Source of the DNA: Aurelia coerulea
Lineage: Eukaryota > Cnidaria > Scyphozoa > Semaeostomeae > Ulmaridae
Length of the DNA: 64,000 nt
Direction of reading: 5' to 3'
NCBI GenBank assembly: GCA_039566865.1
Contig: CM076960.1
Span: 15,420,501 to 15,484,500 of the forward strand
In this document: positions 35,901 through 39,484 of the stretch, one piece after another
Position numbering within the stretch: position 1 is the stretch's first letter
Layout: each line of letters opens with the position of its first letter
Program-made: the position numbers and the translations under genes
The notes under the pieces: generated by a model
What the model was told of the DNA's origin: nothing
What the model saw: only the letters and a program-made list of their open reading frames with translations
Databases searched by the model: none

Positions 35901-38586
35901 TGAGACAGATAGTCATACATTGAATTTTGGGACAGACAAGAATATTGGACATATCTAGGGTTGCTAGGAATGGAAATGTGCAACACAAGTGCTTCAGGCC
36001 ATGCCATGCGTTCATCAGATATTTTGCTTCTCAAAAGTGATAAAGTCGTTTTTAACCAACAATATTGTGTTCAACATGCTGCTTGGTCGATATTCTTGAA
36101 GAATATGGTCATTAATTACTGCCAAATGCGTTTCCTGGCATAACTGTAAAGTTTAAGTTCATTTAATGTCAAAATTCAAGTTGTAAGGTTCAGTACGGGG
36201 ATAAAATCCTCTGGTTTTGAAGCAACCGGTGATTGTGACTTTCTTTCTCAATAAATCAGCAACCACTTGTCAGATATACACAAACTCGGTGCCAAACTCT
36301 AATTTGAAATGTCTTCTATTCACAAATCTGAAAAACAGAAAAGTTAGATTTATGGCTCATCCACAGTAGCCATTCAAATGGCGCACATATTTTTTGGGAC
36401 ACCCTGTATGTATTATACCAACTGTAAATAATTTGATAATAATAATGATAATGATAATGATAATAATGATAATAATAATAGTAATGATAAATAATAAAAC
36501 AAAAGAACCTGCAGGATGTCCCGAAAAACCTCTTTTGTTGCGGGTAAATGTCAGCCCACTCAATGAGCATAGGGTTTGACGCAGCGTTGACTGCTTTAGC
36601 CCTCGTTGTGTACGTGGTACGGGAAGTGCACAGTAGAGTCTGCACGCAGGCTACGGGAAACTAGGATAACGAACATTTTCTCCTGCAATGCCCTTTTAGT
36701 TGGACTTGATGCGCACAGATCTCTTTAGTCAGCTTACATATGTATCTGGGTTAAACATCACAAGTTTGGATCAAAAGATTTGTGTGAATTACTCTTGTAC
36801 GGAACTTCAGATCTGAATGTAGTCGAGAATAGAATGATTATTGAGGCAACAATATCCTTTATTGAACAATCCTAGAGATTTTGCTAGTAACTCTTTTTAA
36901 AGGCAATCTATCCCCTTGATGAATGAAAGAACTCTATCAAAAATTTCTATTGAATATTCCACAAATTTACGCAAATTTCCTTTAATCGACGAAGGCAGGA
37001 TCATTCATGCGTAATTTTCATGGCCATGAAAATTATGCATGAAGGACTTTGCTTTCTTTGGATGAAGCAAATTATCGAGGGGACAGTGTGCCTGTGCCTT
37101 TGAGTGATTTGATAGCTGCGACTTCCCTTTATTTCTCTTTTCCTTTCTTGGTCTTTGTTTTCTCTTGTTATTTTGATTGTTTGTTGGTTTTCTTCTTGCA
37201 TCAGTTTTTATCAGGTTGTTTGAATCTCGAATCTCGGTTTGAATTGTGAATTTTGAATATCAGTCTTCCTTGGTTGACGGGGACTTACGTGCTGCAGGAC
37301 CGTCGAGAGGGGGGGGGTTGGAGGGGGTAAAAGGTCCGGGGCCCGGACCTCGAAGGGGCCCGTAAAAATATCGTTCGACAAAAATTAGTTATTGCTGTAA
37401 AATCTCCTTACAGCAACTTTTATGGCAATCTAGCTACCATCCTTAAAACATAGACATAGAAAATAGTTTTCTTATGTGGCTATGTTTAAAAGTTTTTGTG
37501 TCCGTACCCTTTACGAGGTGACTTTGGCAAAGTCACCTCGTAAGAGCGAATCTTTTCATTGTTTACCGTAAATACCGCTTCTTAGATAGCATAGGAATCA
37601 TTCGTCGTACATAGCCGATTGCTCGTGACCAATGGTCGAAACCGCCAAAGCCTCATTTTCACGGACCAATCAGACGGCTAAAAAGCGAGGGAGACAAAAG
37701 AACTGCTTGAGATTTCTCGAATTTCTTTAAAGCAATCTACTCTCCAGATGTTTGGGAGTAAAAGTTTGGATGCCGGTTAAAATATCTCCAGGATTGGTGG
37801 AGTTATGGCGACAAACAAACCGACAAGGCACTGAACCTTGAACAATAGAGATTCTGGCCGGGAGACGATAGTAAAACAATAGTGATTGTTGTCGAAAACG
37901 CCACAACTCATATTGTCTTTCGCTAAATTTTCTTTTATTGAAGATTCAAAGTCCCTACAGTTTCTATGTAAATTGAAAAAGTCTACAAAGGCTTGTTCGC
38001 GCATTTCAAGTCATGTGGCAATACTCTTGGGGAGTTTCTGTATTGTACTACTTTTTACATTCATGGCAAAAGTTTGCTCGTTGCGAAAAAACTTATAGAA
38101 TTCAAAAGAGGTTTTATCAAGAGGCTTTATCACCTGACTCGAAGTGGCGTAAACAGGTCTCGACAAGCCTTCGCCGATTTTGTCTATTGGAGAGGAAATC
38201 AATCTGGAGAGTAGATTGCGCTTTTTAGCCGTCTGATTGGTCCGTGAAAATGAGGCTTTGGCGGTTTTGATCAATTGGAGTCTACTTTACAGATAAAATT
38301 GTTTTTTTCCTTCCAGGATTCGAAGAAATCACTCATGTTTGAGGAAATCAACGTTGATCAATTGGATTATTTCATTCACAAAGTGAAAAAACGGACAAAA
38401 CGACGAAAATCATCTTCTCGCAAGGAACAACAGGTTTATAAAGCGATTTGTTCCACTGAGAACGAAACTTTATTATTTCCCCAAGATGTCGATTCTGATA
38501 TTTGCCACAGAATTGCTACTTTTTTATCTGAACGTAGATGTGATAATTTAGAAAATGGAAATATGGAATTAGAGGTATTTTCATAA
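2794..38586 (+). CDS. Adenylate-kinase-like protein with lipidation N-terminus (7 exons)
   Basis: Seven exons join in frame: 2794-2950, 8525-8644, 11909-12117, 14628-14970, 21508-21602, 23149-23259, 38317-38586, giving 1305 nt and 434 residues. Every junction has GT..AG sites and matching phase. The protein starts MGCTPSKS, a typical N-myristoylation signal (Gly2, Ser6) with Cys3 available for palmitoylation, so a membrane-tethered protein is inferred. Residues 48-61 hold the adenylate kinase P-loop (GGPGCGKGS). Residues 131-138 (ILIDVMPN) sit where AK1-type enzymes have LIDGYPR, and the Arg is missing. Residues 211-257 match the AK C-terminal helix region (RFKRYEES...VN...DAIWESILDYF). The AMP-site TGDLLR motif is not seen and the LID is replaced by a Lys/Thr/Glu-rich linker (183-210). 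About 170 C-terminal residues match nothing I recognise and carry a basic patch (368-380). Nucleotide binding is plausible; catalysis is doubtful. Confidence 0.8.
2951..5033. other. Intron 1, left part: no element defined
   Basis: Non-coding intron sequence. A G-rich run (GGGGGGAGGGGGG, near 2985) and a nearby run of C form the only compositional oddity. Short open frames here have no recognisable similarity. Confidence 0.5.
5034..5829. mobile_element. TIR foldback element, CCGGGTGTCTC family, TA-flanked
   Basis: The ends CCGGGTGTCTCAAAAA (from 5036) and its inverse (to 5827) are flanked by TA on both sides. Inversion extends inward for roughly 200 bases per arm with divergence: the segment at 5150-5265 reappears inverted at 5600-5720. 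There is no transposase frame. TA duplication suggests a Tc1/mariner-type non-autonomous element (inference). Confidence 0.8.
5830..5940 (+). repeat. Half copy of palindromic repeat
   Basis: The segment AGGAGCAAAAGGCAATGTCT with its flanks resembles one arm of the inverted repeat at 31872-32265, so it is likely a truncated copy of that element placed directly after the TIR element to its left. Confidence 0.5.
6258..6587. mobile_element. hAT-like MITE with 8-bp target duplication
   Basis: The 8-bp GATTCGCT occurs at 6250-6257 and 6588-6595, flanking a 330-bp segment. Its ends are inverted: CCCGGTGGGG...GTACTT on the left and AAGTACTCCCC...CCCGG on the right. A run of about 14 G lies in the left end. 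No coding capacity. An 8-bp duplication fits the hAT superfamily. Confidence 0.75.
6596..8480. other. Intron 1, middle: no gene seen
   Basis: No exon with paired splice sites and no complete element is visible. Near 8130-8195 lies the ACAACAACAG-rich end of a dispersed repeat also found at 23400-23490, 29940-30020, 31735-31840 and 48590-48660. A G-run of about 12 sits at 8397-8408. Confidence 0.45.
8525..8644 (+). CDS. AK-like gene, exon 2 (P-loop)
   Basis: Acceptor CTTTCAG ends at 8524. The exon reads GGPGCGKGSVVHNL and continues to NLAKKFNVP. It carries the Walker A motif of adenylate kinases. The AMP-binding segment after the P-loop reads FKFIAAELII instead of the usual STGDLLR type. Donor GTAATT at 8645; it ends one base into a codon. 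Confidence 0.85.
8823..9050. repeat. Near-perfect foldback palindrome
   Basis: CGGCATGCATCC...TTTTCTCAAGTTGAAATAAA at the left is repeated inverted at the right, ending at 9050. The arms are about 100 bases and meet near 8918 with almost no spacer. It lies in intron 2 of the AK-like gene and has no open frame of note. Confidence 0.75.
9469..10270. mobile_element. Mutator-like element with long TIRs and 9-bp duplication
   Basis: Both ends carry TAGCCTGCG...GCAGACCC in inverted orientation, and the inversion continues for about 130 bases. The 9-bp GTAAAGGCA occurs at 9460-9468 and again at 10271-10279. Long TIRs plus a 9-bp duplication are typical of MULEs. No transposase frame lies inside the 800 bp, so it is non-autonomous. 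Similar ends occur at 703, 36640, 38730 and 57365. Confidence 0.8.
10805..11096. repeat. Foldback inverted repeat
   Basis: Segments such as TTTGCTTTGCTTTCCAAACG and GATTCTTCTCT on the left return inverted on the right around 11000-11060. The outer parts (TATATTACATG...GAATCATACCAAA) also match inverted near 11065-11090. Arms are about 130 bases with divergence. Confidence 0.65.
11227..11594. mobile_element. MITE with CCCGTTCACA ends and many ACAAAAACGGAG repeats
   Basis: Inverted ends CCCGTTCACAYTGCTCCGTT (11227 and inverse to 11594) enclose a 368-bp segment. The sub-motif ACAAAAACGGAG and its variants recur about ten times in both orientations, often followed by GTTTTCGAAAACGC. Such reiterated subterminal motifs are typical transposase-binding arrays of hAT-like elements (established pattern). 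The overlapping open frames rich in KTEVFxxRF are by-products. Confidence 0.7.
11909..12117 (+). CDS. AK-like gene, exon 3
   Basis: Acceptor TTTCAG ends at 11908. It encodes about 70 residues including VTLEWVLNMVADEM and PILIDVMPNMK, the counterpart of the LIDGYPR strand in AK1. The exon closes with a Glu/Lys-rich helix and donor GTAAAT at 12118, phase 0. Confidence 0.85.
12118..13640. other. Intron 3, left part: no gene or complete element seen
   Basis: AT-rich intron sequence without a credible exon. Near 12915-12975 a TTGAGTTTCT...CAGCAGTTGCTTATAA segment resembles a diverged end of the TAAGAAAC-rich family. Confidence 0.45.
13640..14520. repeat. TAAGAAAC-rich element cluster
   Basis: The segment 13840-14218 has ends GTTTTTTTATTATAAGAAAC and its inverse ATAAAAAAACGTGT. 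Its interior is an inverted, diverged copy of the element at 20968-21388. Partial copies lie on both sides (13648-13735 and 14398-14518). Motifs AAGAAACT and TTAAGAAAC recur throughout, including near CTAGTACTACG. No coding capacity. Confidence 0.7.
14628..14970 (+). CDS. AK-like gene, exon 4
   Basis: Acceptor TTTTCTAG ends at 14627. It encodes FPVALAINLSVR (AK core strand), a polar Lys/Thr/Glu-rich linker, then RFKRYEESVHDFIDYF and DAIWESILDYF, which align with the C-terminal helices of AK1-type kinases. Donor GTAAGT at 14971; the last base completes a Ser codon with exon 5. Confidence 0.85.
14999..15528. mobile_element. TIR element, AGCATAGGTTCCAAATC family
   Basis: Inverted ends AGCATAGGTTCCAAATCTTT (14999) and its inverse ending at 15528 enclose about 530 bp. 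It is related to 52765-53278 and to one-ended copies at 22885 and 62362. It starts 28 bases past the exon-4 donor and interrupts the flank of the foldback element that follows. Confidence 0.75.
15539..16149. repeat. Foldback element, first of a tandem pair
   Basis: Arms 15539-15830 and 15850-16149 are inverted copies of each other. The ends contain CAGACAATGTTACAATAGAA on the left and the inverse before CTGTCCTTG on the right. Blocks such as TGTGCATTCCAGAAATGG and GGTCAAGACATAAAC are found in both arms. The spacer is short. No protein is encoded. Confidence 0.75.
16171..16786. repeat. Foldback element, second of a tandem pair
   Basis: This is a close copy of 15539-16149, again made of two inverted arms (16171-16470 and 16490-16786). 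The flank CTTATACTGTACAACCAC precedes both copies, and a shortened form (CTGTACAACCA) follows the second. This suggests tandem duplication with the flank. Confidence 0.75.
16787..17680. other. Intron 4, AT-rich part with C- and G-runs
   Basis: No exon is seen. The motif TCTCACCTGGGAG near 17150 and CCCCCAGGTGAGATAGGG near 17660, together with a C-run (17200) and G-runs (17635-17650), look like decayed inverted ends of one element about 500 bp long. Confidence 0.35.
17683..18187 (-). mobile_element. LINE 3' fragment (reverse transcriptase ORF C-terminus)
   Basis: The minus frame at 17832-18173 reads NLQLLMTEIYKTKCGLNPPF, later QLPKVRTTAFGVESITYFGN and a CxCxxC-type end (TCNCRLCKVYIPQVGF). This is the C-terminal tail common to non-LTR retrotransposon ORF2 in cnidarians, as I recognise it. 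Downstream on the minus strand is an AT-rich 3' UTR ending in an AAT-type microsatellite near 17683. The RT domain is absent, so this is a 5'-truncated insertion. Confidence 0.75.
18427..18645 (+). mobile_element. tRNA-derived SINE-like repeat
   Basis: The first 70 bases resemble a tRNA: GCGGGGA and TCCCCGC can pair as an acceptor stem, TGGCTCAGTGG fits an A box and GGTCCGAGTCC fits a B box. The anticodon arm does not pair well, and the similarity is followed by about 140 bases of unrelated body, as in SINEs. Confidence 0.6.
18646..19060. other. Intron 4, nothing defined
   Basis: No exon or complete repeat is seen. The segment GAATTTTCCTGGCTGAAATC around 18740 recurs near 47955, so part of this stretch is a dispersed repeat. 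Confidence 0.4.
19061..19175. repeat. Fragment of TAAGAAAC family
   Basis: TTTTTTATAAGAAACTAAGA, AAAGTTTCTTAAAA and CAAAGTTTCTTACGAG mark one end of a TAAGAAAC-rich element. A matching opposite end (AGTTTCTTGATT...TTTTAAAAAATACGTGT) lies at 20735-20822. The piggyBac-like MITE and other DNA may therefore have been inserted inside one older element. Confidence 0.5.
19193..20077. mobile_element. piggyBac-like MITE, TTAA-flanked, with C/G-run ends
   Basis: TTAA at 19189-19192 and 20078-20081 flank inverted ends CCCTATTTTAACCGG. Inside each end follow runs of G or C around CGTTTTTCGCC. The start TTAACCCT and the TTAA duplication are characteristic of piggyBac-type elements. The 885-bp interior is AT-rich, has ATGACGTCAT motifs, and shows no transposase. 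A relative ends at 39484. Confidence 0.8.
20250..20604 (-). mobile_element. Penelope-like element 3' fragment (GIY-YIG tail and structured motif)
   Basis: The minus frame 20368-20604 contains FDLLIHESLLILRDRPTLNQ followed by NSSIPLYL, which matches the C-terminal end of the GIY-YIG endonuclease domain in Penelope-like retroelements, including the conserved Glu. Downstream on the same strand, 20250-20282 reads CTGAAGATGAGAC, a loop, then GTCTCGAAACG. This is a CTGAnGA-stem-GAAA arrangement resembling a hammerhead ribozyme core with one extra base. Such ribozymes are known from Penelope-like elements. The rest of the element is missing. Confidence 0.6.
20968..21388. mobile_element. TAAGAAAC-rich TIR element
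   Basis: Ends ACACGTTTTTTTTATATAAG (left) and TTATAAAAAAAACGTGT (right) are inverted. The interior holds repeated GTTTCTTAA/TTAAGAAAC units next to AGTACTA motifs. It is the inverted counterpart of 13840-14218. No coding capacity. Confidence 0.7.
21508..21602 (+). CDS. AK-like gene, exon 5
   Basis: Acceptor TTTTTTCAG ends at 21507. It encodes IDDVARIDQTRYQMKEIDIA and on to QDRKL. Donor GTAAGG at 21603, phase 0. The function of this part is not recognised. A repeat starts about 12 bases past the donor. Confidence 0.75.
21616..22749. mobile_element. AGGGCC..GAGAGG element with a nested insertion
   Basis: The left end AGGGCCACCGAGAGG and the right end CCTCTCAGCGGCCCT are inverted, and GGAGGCCGAGGG/CCCGAGGCCCT inside them also correspond. 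The left end is only about 12 bases past the donor of exon 5. Most of the interior is the TA-flanked element at 21694-22661. hAT-like by its ends (inference). Confidence 0.55.
21694..22661. mobile_element. TIR element, CAGGGTGTCCCAAAAAA family, nested
   Basis: TA at 21692-21693 and 22662-22663 flank inverted ends CAGGGTGTCCCAAAAAA and TTTTTTTAGGACACTCTG, followed inward by GTGTCTGTCTTTTAAATTTG matched inverted near 22625-22645. The 968-bp interior has no transposase frame. It sits within the 21616-22749 element, so it is the younger of the two. Confidence 0.75.
22885..22985 (+). repeat. One-ended copy of the CATAGGTTCCAAATC family
   Basis: GGGTTCTAAATCTTTAAAAA followed by GGTTGGTGCAATGACCTA matches the left end of the elements at 14999 and 52765. 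ATAACGTCACGTCCTCAAA a little further matches their interior. The right end is absent. Confidence 0.5.
23149..23259 (+). CDS. AK-like gene, exon 6
   Basis: Acceptor CTTCACAG ends at 23148. It encodes 37 residues, VTVLIEVGKFID through NSGGLAK, phase 0 at both ends, donor GTATGC at 23260. A remnant of a GGGTGTCCCAAGAAAA transposon end lies about 20 bases into the intron. Confidence 0.75.
23370..23490 (+). repeat. tRNA-like SINE fragment
   Basis: GTGAGTGGTCGAGCGGCTTA resembles a tRNA A-box region, followed by a body ending CTGCGACTACTATGCGGTGA. The end is related to the ends of the TTG-rich repeats at 29990 and 48650. Assignment as a SINE is tentative. Confidence 0.35.
23491..24066. mobile_element. 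TIR element, CCGGGTGTCCCAAAAAAA family, empty site known
   Basis: Ends CCGGGTGTCCCAAAAAAATG and its inverse are flanked by TA on both sides. The paralogous segment near 30035-30050 reads CCATAATGGTATAAACTATAG, uninterrupted, where this copy has ATGATGGTA, the 576-bp element, then TATAAATTATAG. Insertion at TA with duplication is thus seen directly. The arms are inverted over about 100 bases or more, and no protein is encoded. Confidence 0.85.
24073..25169 (-). pseudogene. 7TM receptor copy 1, broken in TM7 by a MITE
   Basis: A single-exon rhodopsin-like receptor on the minus strand. From the ATG at 25169 it is open through TM1-TM6 (FDRLIAIKYPLR after TM3; FVFCYLVPDIMYAF in TM6) and into TM7 (GLVLDP). 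There a 181-bp MITE plus its duplicated TTAA (185 bases, not a multiple of three) is inserted. The frame then ends after MITE-derived residues at 24351. The displaced receptor tail lies at 24073-24221. Apart from the insertion, the length differs from the intact copy by three codons near the N-terminus, so the frame was intact before. A truncated product is possible but would lack TM7 and helix 8. Confidence 0.85.
24226..24406. mobile_element. TTAA-flanked MITE inside receptor copy 1
   Basis: 20-bp perfect inverted ends AGACAAATGACGGATATATA enclose 181 bp, flanked by TTAA at 24222-24225 and 24407-24410. The intact receptor copy has a single TTAA at the same codon position near 30196. TTAA duplication points to a piggyBac-type transposase; the ends differ from the CCCTATTT-type MITE at 19193. 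Confidence 0.9.
25488..25772. repeat. Insert next to receptor copy 1 with short direct and inverted repeats
   Basis: Here copy 1 loses similarity to copy 2. GTCTATATCTACTCAC occurs twice (about 25470 and 25532). An imperfect hairpin is formed by CAGGTCTATCTC near 25660 and GAGATAGACC near 25722. It runs into the ATATT satellite. Confidence 0.45.
25786..25972 (+). repeat. (ATATT)n pentanucleotide satellite, first block
   Basis: About 185 bases of TATTA units with a few TGTATTA and TGAATTG variants. Long open frames across it (repeated YYIIL) are artefacts. Confidence 0.95.
25973..26470. repeat. Non-coding module between two ATATT satellites, with hairpin
   Basis: This 500-bp module contains a 24-base inverted pair: CTGGAAAATATTTGGACC near 26361 and its inverse near 26431, spaced by about 50 bases. 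Near the left GAAAATACGGCT and AGCCGTATTTTTC form another pair. The minus-free plus frame to 26383 begins inside the satellite and is not credible as a gene. Confidence 0.6.
26471..26584 (+). repeat. (ATATT)n pentanucleotide satellite, second block
   Basis: About 105 bases of pure ATATT units, more uniform than the first block. At 26585 similarity to the flank of receptor copy 2 (TACTCCATGGCAACAGAA) resumes, so both satellites and the module between them form one insertion in copy 1. Confidence 0.95.
26697..27711. mobile_element. Inserted element with 10-bp duplication and internal tandem repeat
   Basis: AGATTTGACT occurs at 26687-26696 and 27712-27721, while the paralogous site near 31410 has it once, so the 1015-bp segment is an insertion. 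It begins CCAAACGAATGATTCG and ends CTTGTTCACTTTCT without inverted ends. It holds the 131-bp tandem array and a GGCAGACCTTGCCCTACCC block. Related pieces occur at 27995-28620 (direct) and 28715-29150 (inverted). The class is unknown. Confidence 0.75.
27043..27540 (+). repeat. 131-bp tandem repeat, nearly four copies
   Basis: TAACACCTAAGCC starts units at 27050, 27181, 27312 and 27443 (variant), a constant 131-base period. Each unit contains TTATTGGCTAAACTCAATCA, CCGCCAAAGATAAAAGCC and CAACTGCAACGTGAAAA. The last unit is the most diverged. The related elements at 28330 and 28740 have a single unit, so the array grew in this copy. Confidence 0.9.
27895..27940 (+). repeat. (ATTC)n microsatellite
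   Basis: About eleven uninterrupted TTCA units. Confidence 0.95.
27995..29150. repeat. Inverted pair of relatives of the 26697-27711 element
   Basis: 27995-28620 repeats most of the 26697-27711 element in the same orientation, with one 131-type unit. 28715-29150 repeats its left part inverted, ending TTTTGTACCACGAATGATT. The two halves can fold back on each other. No coding capacity. Confidence 0.7.
29455..29700 (-). mobile_element. LINE ORF2 C-terminal fragment, decayed
   Basis: The minus frame reads NQQKLLSEVYKTFQQLNPSH, then FQVKSITYHLRKQVLCELPQ and NSLRLGELYCRIL. This is the region C-terminal to the RT domain in cnidarian-type LINEs as I recognise it. Upstream and downstream parts are lost or frameshifted. 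Confidence 0.65.
29940..30020 (-). repeat. TTG-rich dispersed repeat
   Basis: CCCAGTTTAAGCAAAAAATG, a TTGTTG-type core, then GCAATAACTGGTACTAT. The same layout occurs near 48590-48660, inverted near 31735-31840, and partly at 8135-8195. Confidence 0.6.
30046..30948 (-). CDS. Rhodopsin-like 7TM receptor, intact single-exon copy
   Basis: A 300-residue receptor without introns. TM1 starts almost at the N-terminus (ISNSLGIYFLF). TM2 holds ITIELAVS without the usual Asp. TM3 has FCAYL with the conserved Cys and ends FDRLIAIKYPLR, a DRY variant. TM5 ends with VVTYAYIF. TM6 reads FVFCYLVP (FxxCWxP variant). TM7 reads DTLTYIF (NPxxY variant), followed by helix 8 (MQQELRKRL) and a charged tail. No ECL2 Cys is evident, so the TM3 disulfide may be absent. 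AAAAGATGG is a good start context. The ligand cannot be read from sequence; it fits the large groups of orphan class A receptors in cnidarians. It lies antisense in the last intron of the AK-like gene and is over 90% identical, by eye, to the broken copy at 24073-25169. Confidence 0.85.
   Translation of the reverse strand: MACSAIVTVLLSILIFAVISNSLGIYFLFKDRNRQTNQNLILKYLITIELAVSCMQIFRWSLVCHGAMEDNTIVNITYRIAFCAYLNYYFIMLIMTFDRLIAIKYPLRSIFILKRKRVKATLFASTLMCMIIGAATSVVEISHFMMTFSKYIFPAVSTSSVLFIVVTYAYIFIKVIRKRNLDNSMQNNSRRRRASNHQYFKMAAIITLTFVFCYLVPDIMYAFCPDCFANSGFSYSIMHIFWNTGLVLDTLTYIFMQQELRKRLTKVVCWAKEEQRGTSTREERISRITDDREGVFDTKL
30949..31620. repeat. 5' flank of receptor copy 2, paralogous to copy 1 flank
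   Basis: 30949-31235 matches 25170-25470 (CCAAGGTTTTG..., TTCCACTGCAGGCAAAATCT). 31310-31600 matches the pieces 26585-26690 and 27712-27890. It preserves the uninserted state of copy 1's flank. AACATTTCGAGC...CCTCATCAGG (31449-31475) is another CTGATGA-stem-GAAA motif read on the minus strand. Confidence 0.75.
31735..31840 (+). repeat. CAA-rich dispersed repeat
   Basis: CTCCCAGCTATCGCAACAAC, about twelve CAA/CAG triplets, then TTTTTTGCTCAAACTGGGAC. It is the inverse of the TTG-rich repeats at 29940 and 48590. The poly-Gln and poly-Asn frames over it are not genes. Confidence 0.7.
31872..32265. repeat. Palindromic inverted-repeat element
   Basis: The left arm (TACTATACGACTATACAACA, CACTACAGG, AGCAAAAGACAATGACCA, CCCCGTGGCC) returns inverted on the right (GGCCATGGGGTAGTCATTGT, CTGTAGTGTCGTATAGTAAT). 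Arms are about 110 bases with 160 bases between. No protein. Confidence 0.7.
32266..33355. other. Intron 6, no gene recognised
   Basis: Open frames of up to 91 codons (32389-32664) are Gln/Pro/Arg-rich at the start and resemble nothing I know. GAATGTAAGCAAATAAGGGTG around 33139 recurs near 4450-4490 with CTCAAGCCACTTG, so a dispersed repeat is present. Confidence 0.4.
33358..34196. repeat. Foldback element, AACAAGGACAGAT ends, with nested palindrome
   Basis: The left end AACAAGGACAGATTTGGTAA and the right end CAAAATCTGTCCTTGTT are inverted. Arms carry TTTGAATTACTG/CAGTAATTCAAA and AGATCG/TGTGCATTCCAG blocks also found in the 15539-16786 pair, so this is the same superfamily. The palindrome 33643-33889 interrupts it. 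Confidence 0.75.
33643..33889. repeat. Almost perfect palindrome nested in a foldback element
   Basis: Arms of about 123 bases (AATAGACCTTTTAGCTATTC..., GCCTGGATCGAGCGTTATTT...) meet at about 33767 with practically no spacer (CTACAAAGTG/TACTTTGTAG). Extruded, this would form a very long hairpin. One diverged arm occurs alone at 52590-52761. Confidence 0.85.
34197..35180. other. Intron 6, small hairpin repeat only
   Basis: At 34713-34803 TTGAATTGAGCACGATGTTT and the inverse CTTTGTGCTTAATTCAATTC flank ACGGGCT/ACGGACC, both with TCGAAAC-type motifs. Otherwise no feature is seen. Confidence 0.45.
35187..35550 (+). mobile_element. LINE ORF2 C-terminal fragment
   Basis: The plus frame reads ADSEKQILMLHICKSLSEEN, YELRTKNLLQLPKRNAKTFG, NALAFKGALLWNTL, then after a frameshift MIKEWDGQNCTCKICN and a stop near 35536. 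The order (helix, NLRxKN-LLQLP, W-N-x-L, CxCxxC end) is typical for the tail of LINE ORF2 in cnidarians. 5'-truncated and frame-broken. Confidence 0.75.
35624..36406. mobile_element. TIR element, CAGGGTGTCC family
   Basis: CAGGGTGTCCAAAAAATATG on the left and TATTTTTTGGGACACCCTG on the right are inverted. TGTGCACTCTTTGAGTGGCT inside the left end corresponds to AGCCATTCAAATGGCGCACA on the right. Arms extend about 200 bases. TA follows the right end; the left flank is AC. No transposase. Confidence 0.7.
36434..36496 (+). repeat. (TAATGA)-type microsatellite
   Basis: Imperfect repeats of ATAATGATAATG, about 60 bases. Confidence 0.9.
36497..37628. other. Intron 6, nothing coding seen
   Basis: AGTCTGCACGCAGGCTA at 36638 is one end of the Mutator-like family without a visible partner. 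CCGTCGAGAGGGGGG near 37300 resembles the end of the 21616-22749 family. CTTTACGAGGTGACTTTGGC at 37508 and its inverse at 37525 form a short hairpin. Confidence 0.4.
37629..38278. mobile_element. TIR element directly upstream of AK-like last exon
   Basis: ACCGCCAAAGCCTCATTTTC followed by ACGGACCAATCAGACGGCTA (left) is repeated inverted at 38222-38270. TIRs are about 60 bases. The interior also has an inverted pair (AAAGCGATTTG-type and CTACTCTCCAGAT/ATCTGGAGAGTAGATT). It ends 38 bases before exon 7 begins. Confidence 0.7.
38317..38586 (+). CDS. AK-like gene, probable last exon
   Basis: A strong polypyrimidine tract and TTCCAG end at 38316. The frame runs from DSKKSLMFEEINVDQ to a TAA at 38584-38586 (89 residues), with the basic stretch KKRTKRRKSSSRK. 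Phase 0 fits exon 6. Membership in this gene is inferred from strand, phase and lack of another candidate. A GTATTT at 38575 could act as a donor, in which case the coding region would continue elsewhere. Confidence 0.65.
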   Translation, partial: DSKKSLMFEEINVDQLDYFIHKVKKRTKRRKSSSRKEQQVYKAICSTENETLLFPQDVDSDICHRIATFLSERRCDNLENGNMELEVFS

Positions 38587-39360
38587 CGTAGTGAATGAAA
38601 AGAAGCCCAGGGTGTGCACGAAAAATGTTTAATACAAAAACTCCTGGCTCCAGCACTTCTATGTGCATAGCCACACCATGTTCGTCCATGAAATAGATTT
38701 TTATTGCCTTGCATCCGACAATCATGTAGCCTGCGTGCAGACTCAGCAGAAAAGATATAAAAGAGAGAGAAAAGTAGAGTCTGTGCAACTGATTCACTTT
38801 TCTTGTTCGCTGACGTCAGCATTTCATTTTAACTGCAGGTTTAATCTTGTCTGCAGAATGCATTGCAGACACAATTTCATTGCTTTGTAAAACGTTTCCT
38901 GATTCCAGAAATACAATTTTGTTTGCTTCGAAGAAGCCACTTTGAAAACCACGGAAGGCCATAGAATTTCCCCCCAAGCCAATCAAATTTTGTTCCTTGA
39001 TTCCTGGGAACCTCACATTCATCACAGGTCTTTGCCAGTCCTGTCCTTTTATCTGGTAAATATAGACTCAAAATGAATCAAATTAATAAGATGAAACAAA
39101 TTAGACTAAAAAAAATCTATATTTTACATTATTAGAGCAATGACGTCATAGATATTAAATTTTGCTGACATCAGCAAATATGGAAAATTTATATATCAAA
39201 TGAAAGTACTCATCGAATCCAATCGAATGGTGTATGTTTGTCGATCAGGCAAACGACACAAAAAACACAGACATTTTAAGCTTTTTTTGTTCACTACTCT
39301 CCAAATATGGTATTACTGTGGTCACATGATCAGAGGTAGAACAATGAAATGTTAAGAATT
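38587..39360. other. 3' flank of AK-like gene
   Basis: TAGCCTGCGTGCAGACTC (38729) is a Mutator-like end with a poor partner near 38780. The part from about 39100 resembles the interior of the piggyBac-like MITE (for example AAATGAAAGTACTCATCGAA against the same motif inverted at 19470). No polyadenylation signal can be chosen with confidence. Confidence 0.4.
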
Positions 39361-39484
39361 TAATTGCTTATGAAATTTGAGTAGAAGTCATCAAAACTGG
39401 TGGTTATATCTTTTGTCGTTTTAGCGTAACGCAGCAAAGTCTGGTAGGGGGGGGGGGCAAAAACGCCCCCCAGTACAAATAGGG
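39361..39484 (-). repeat. One end of a piggyBac-like MITE
   Basis: Read on the minus strand it starts TTAACCCTATTTGTACTGGG, followed by GGGCGTTTTTGCC and a C-run, like the 19193-20077 element. The other end is not recognisable. The minus frame containing LGGVFAPPPYQTLLRYAK is a by-product of this end. Confidence 0.65.
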
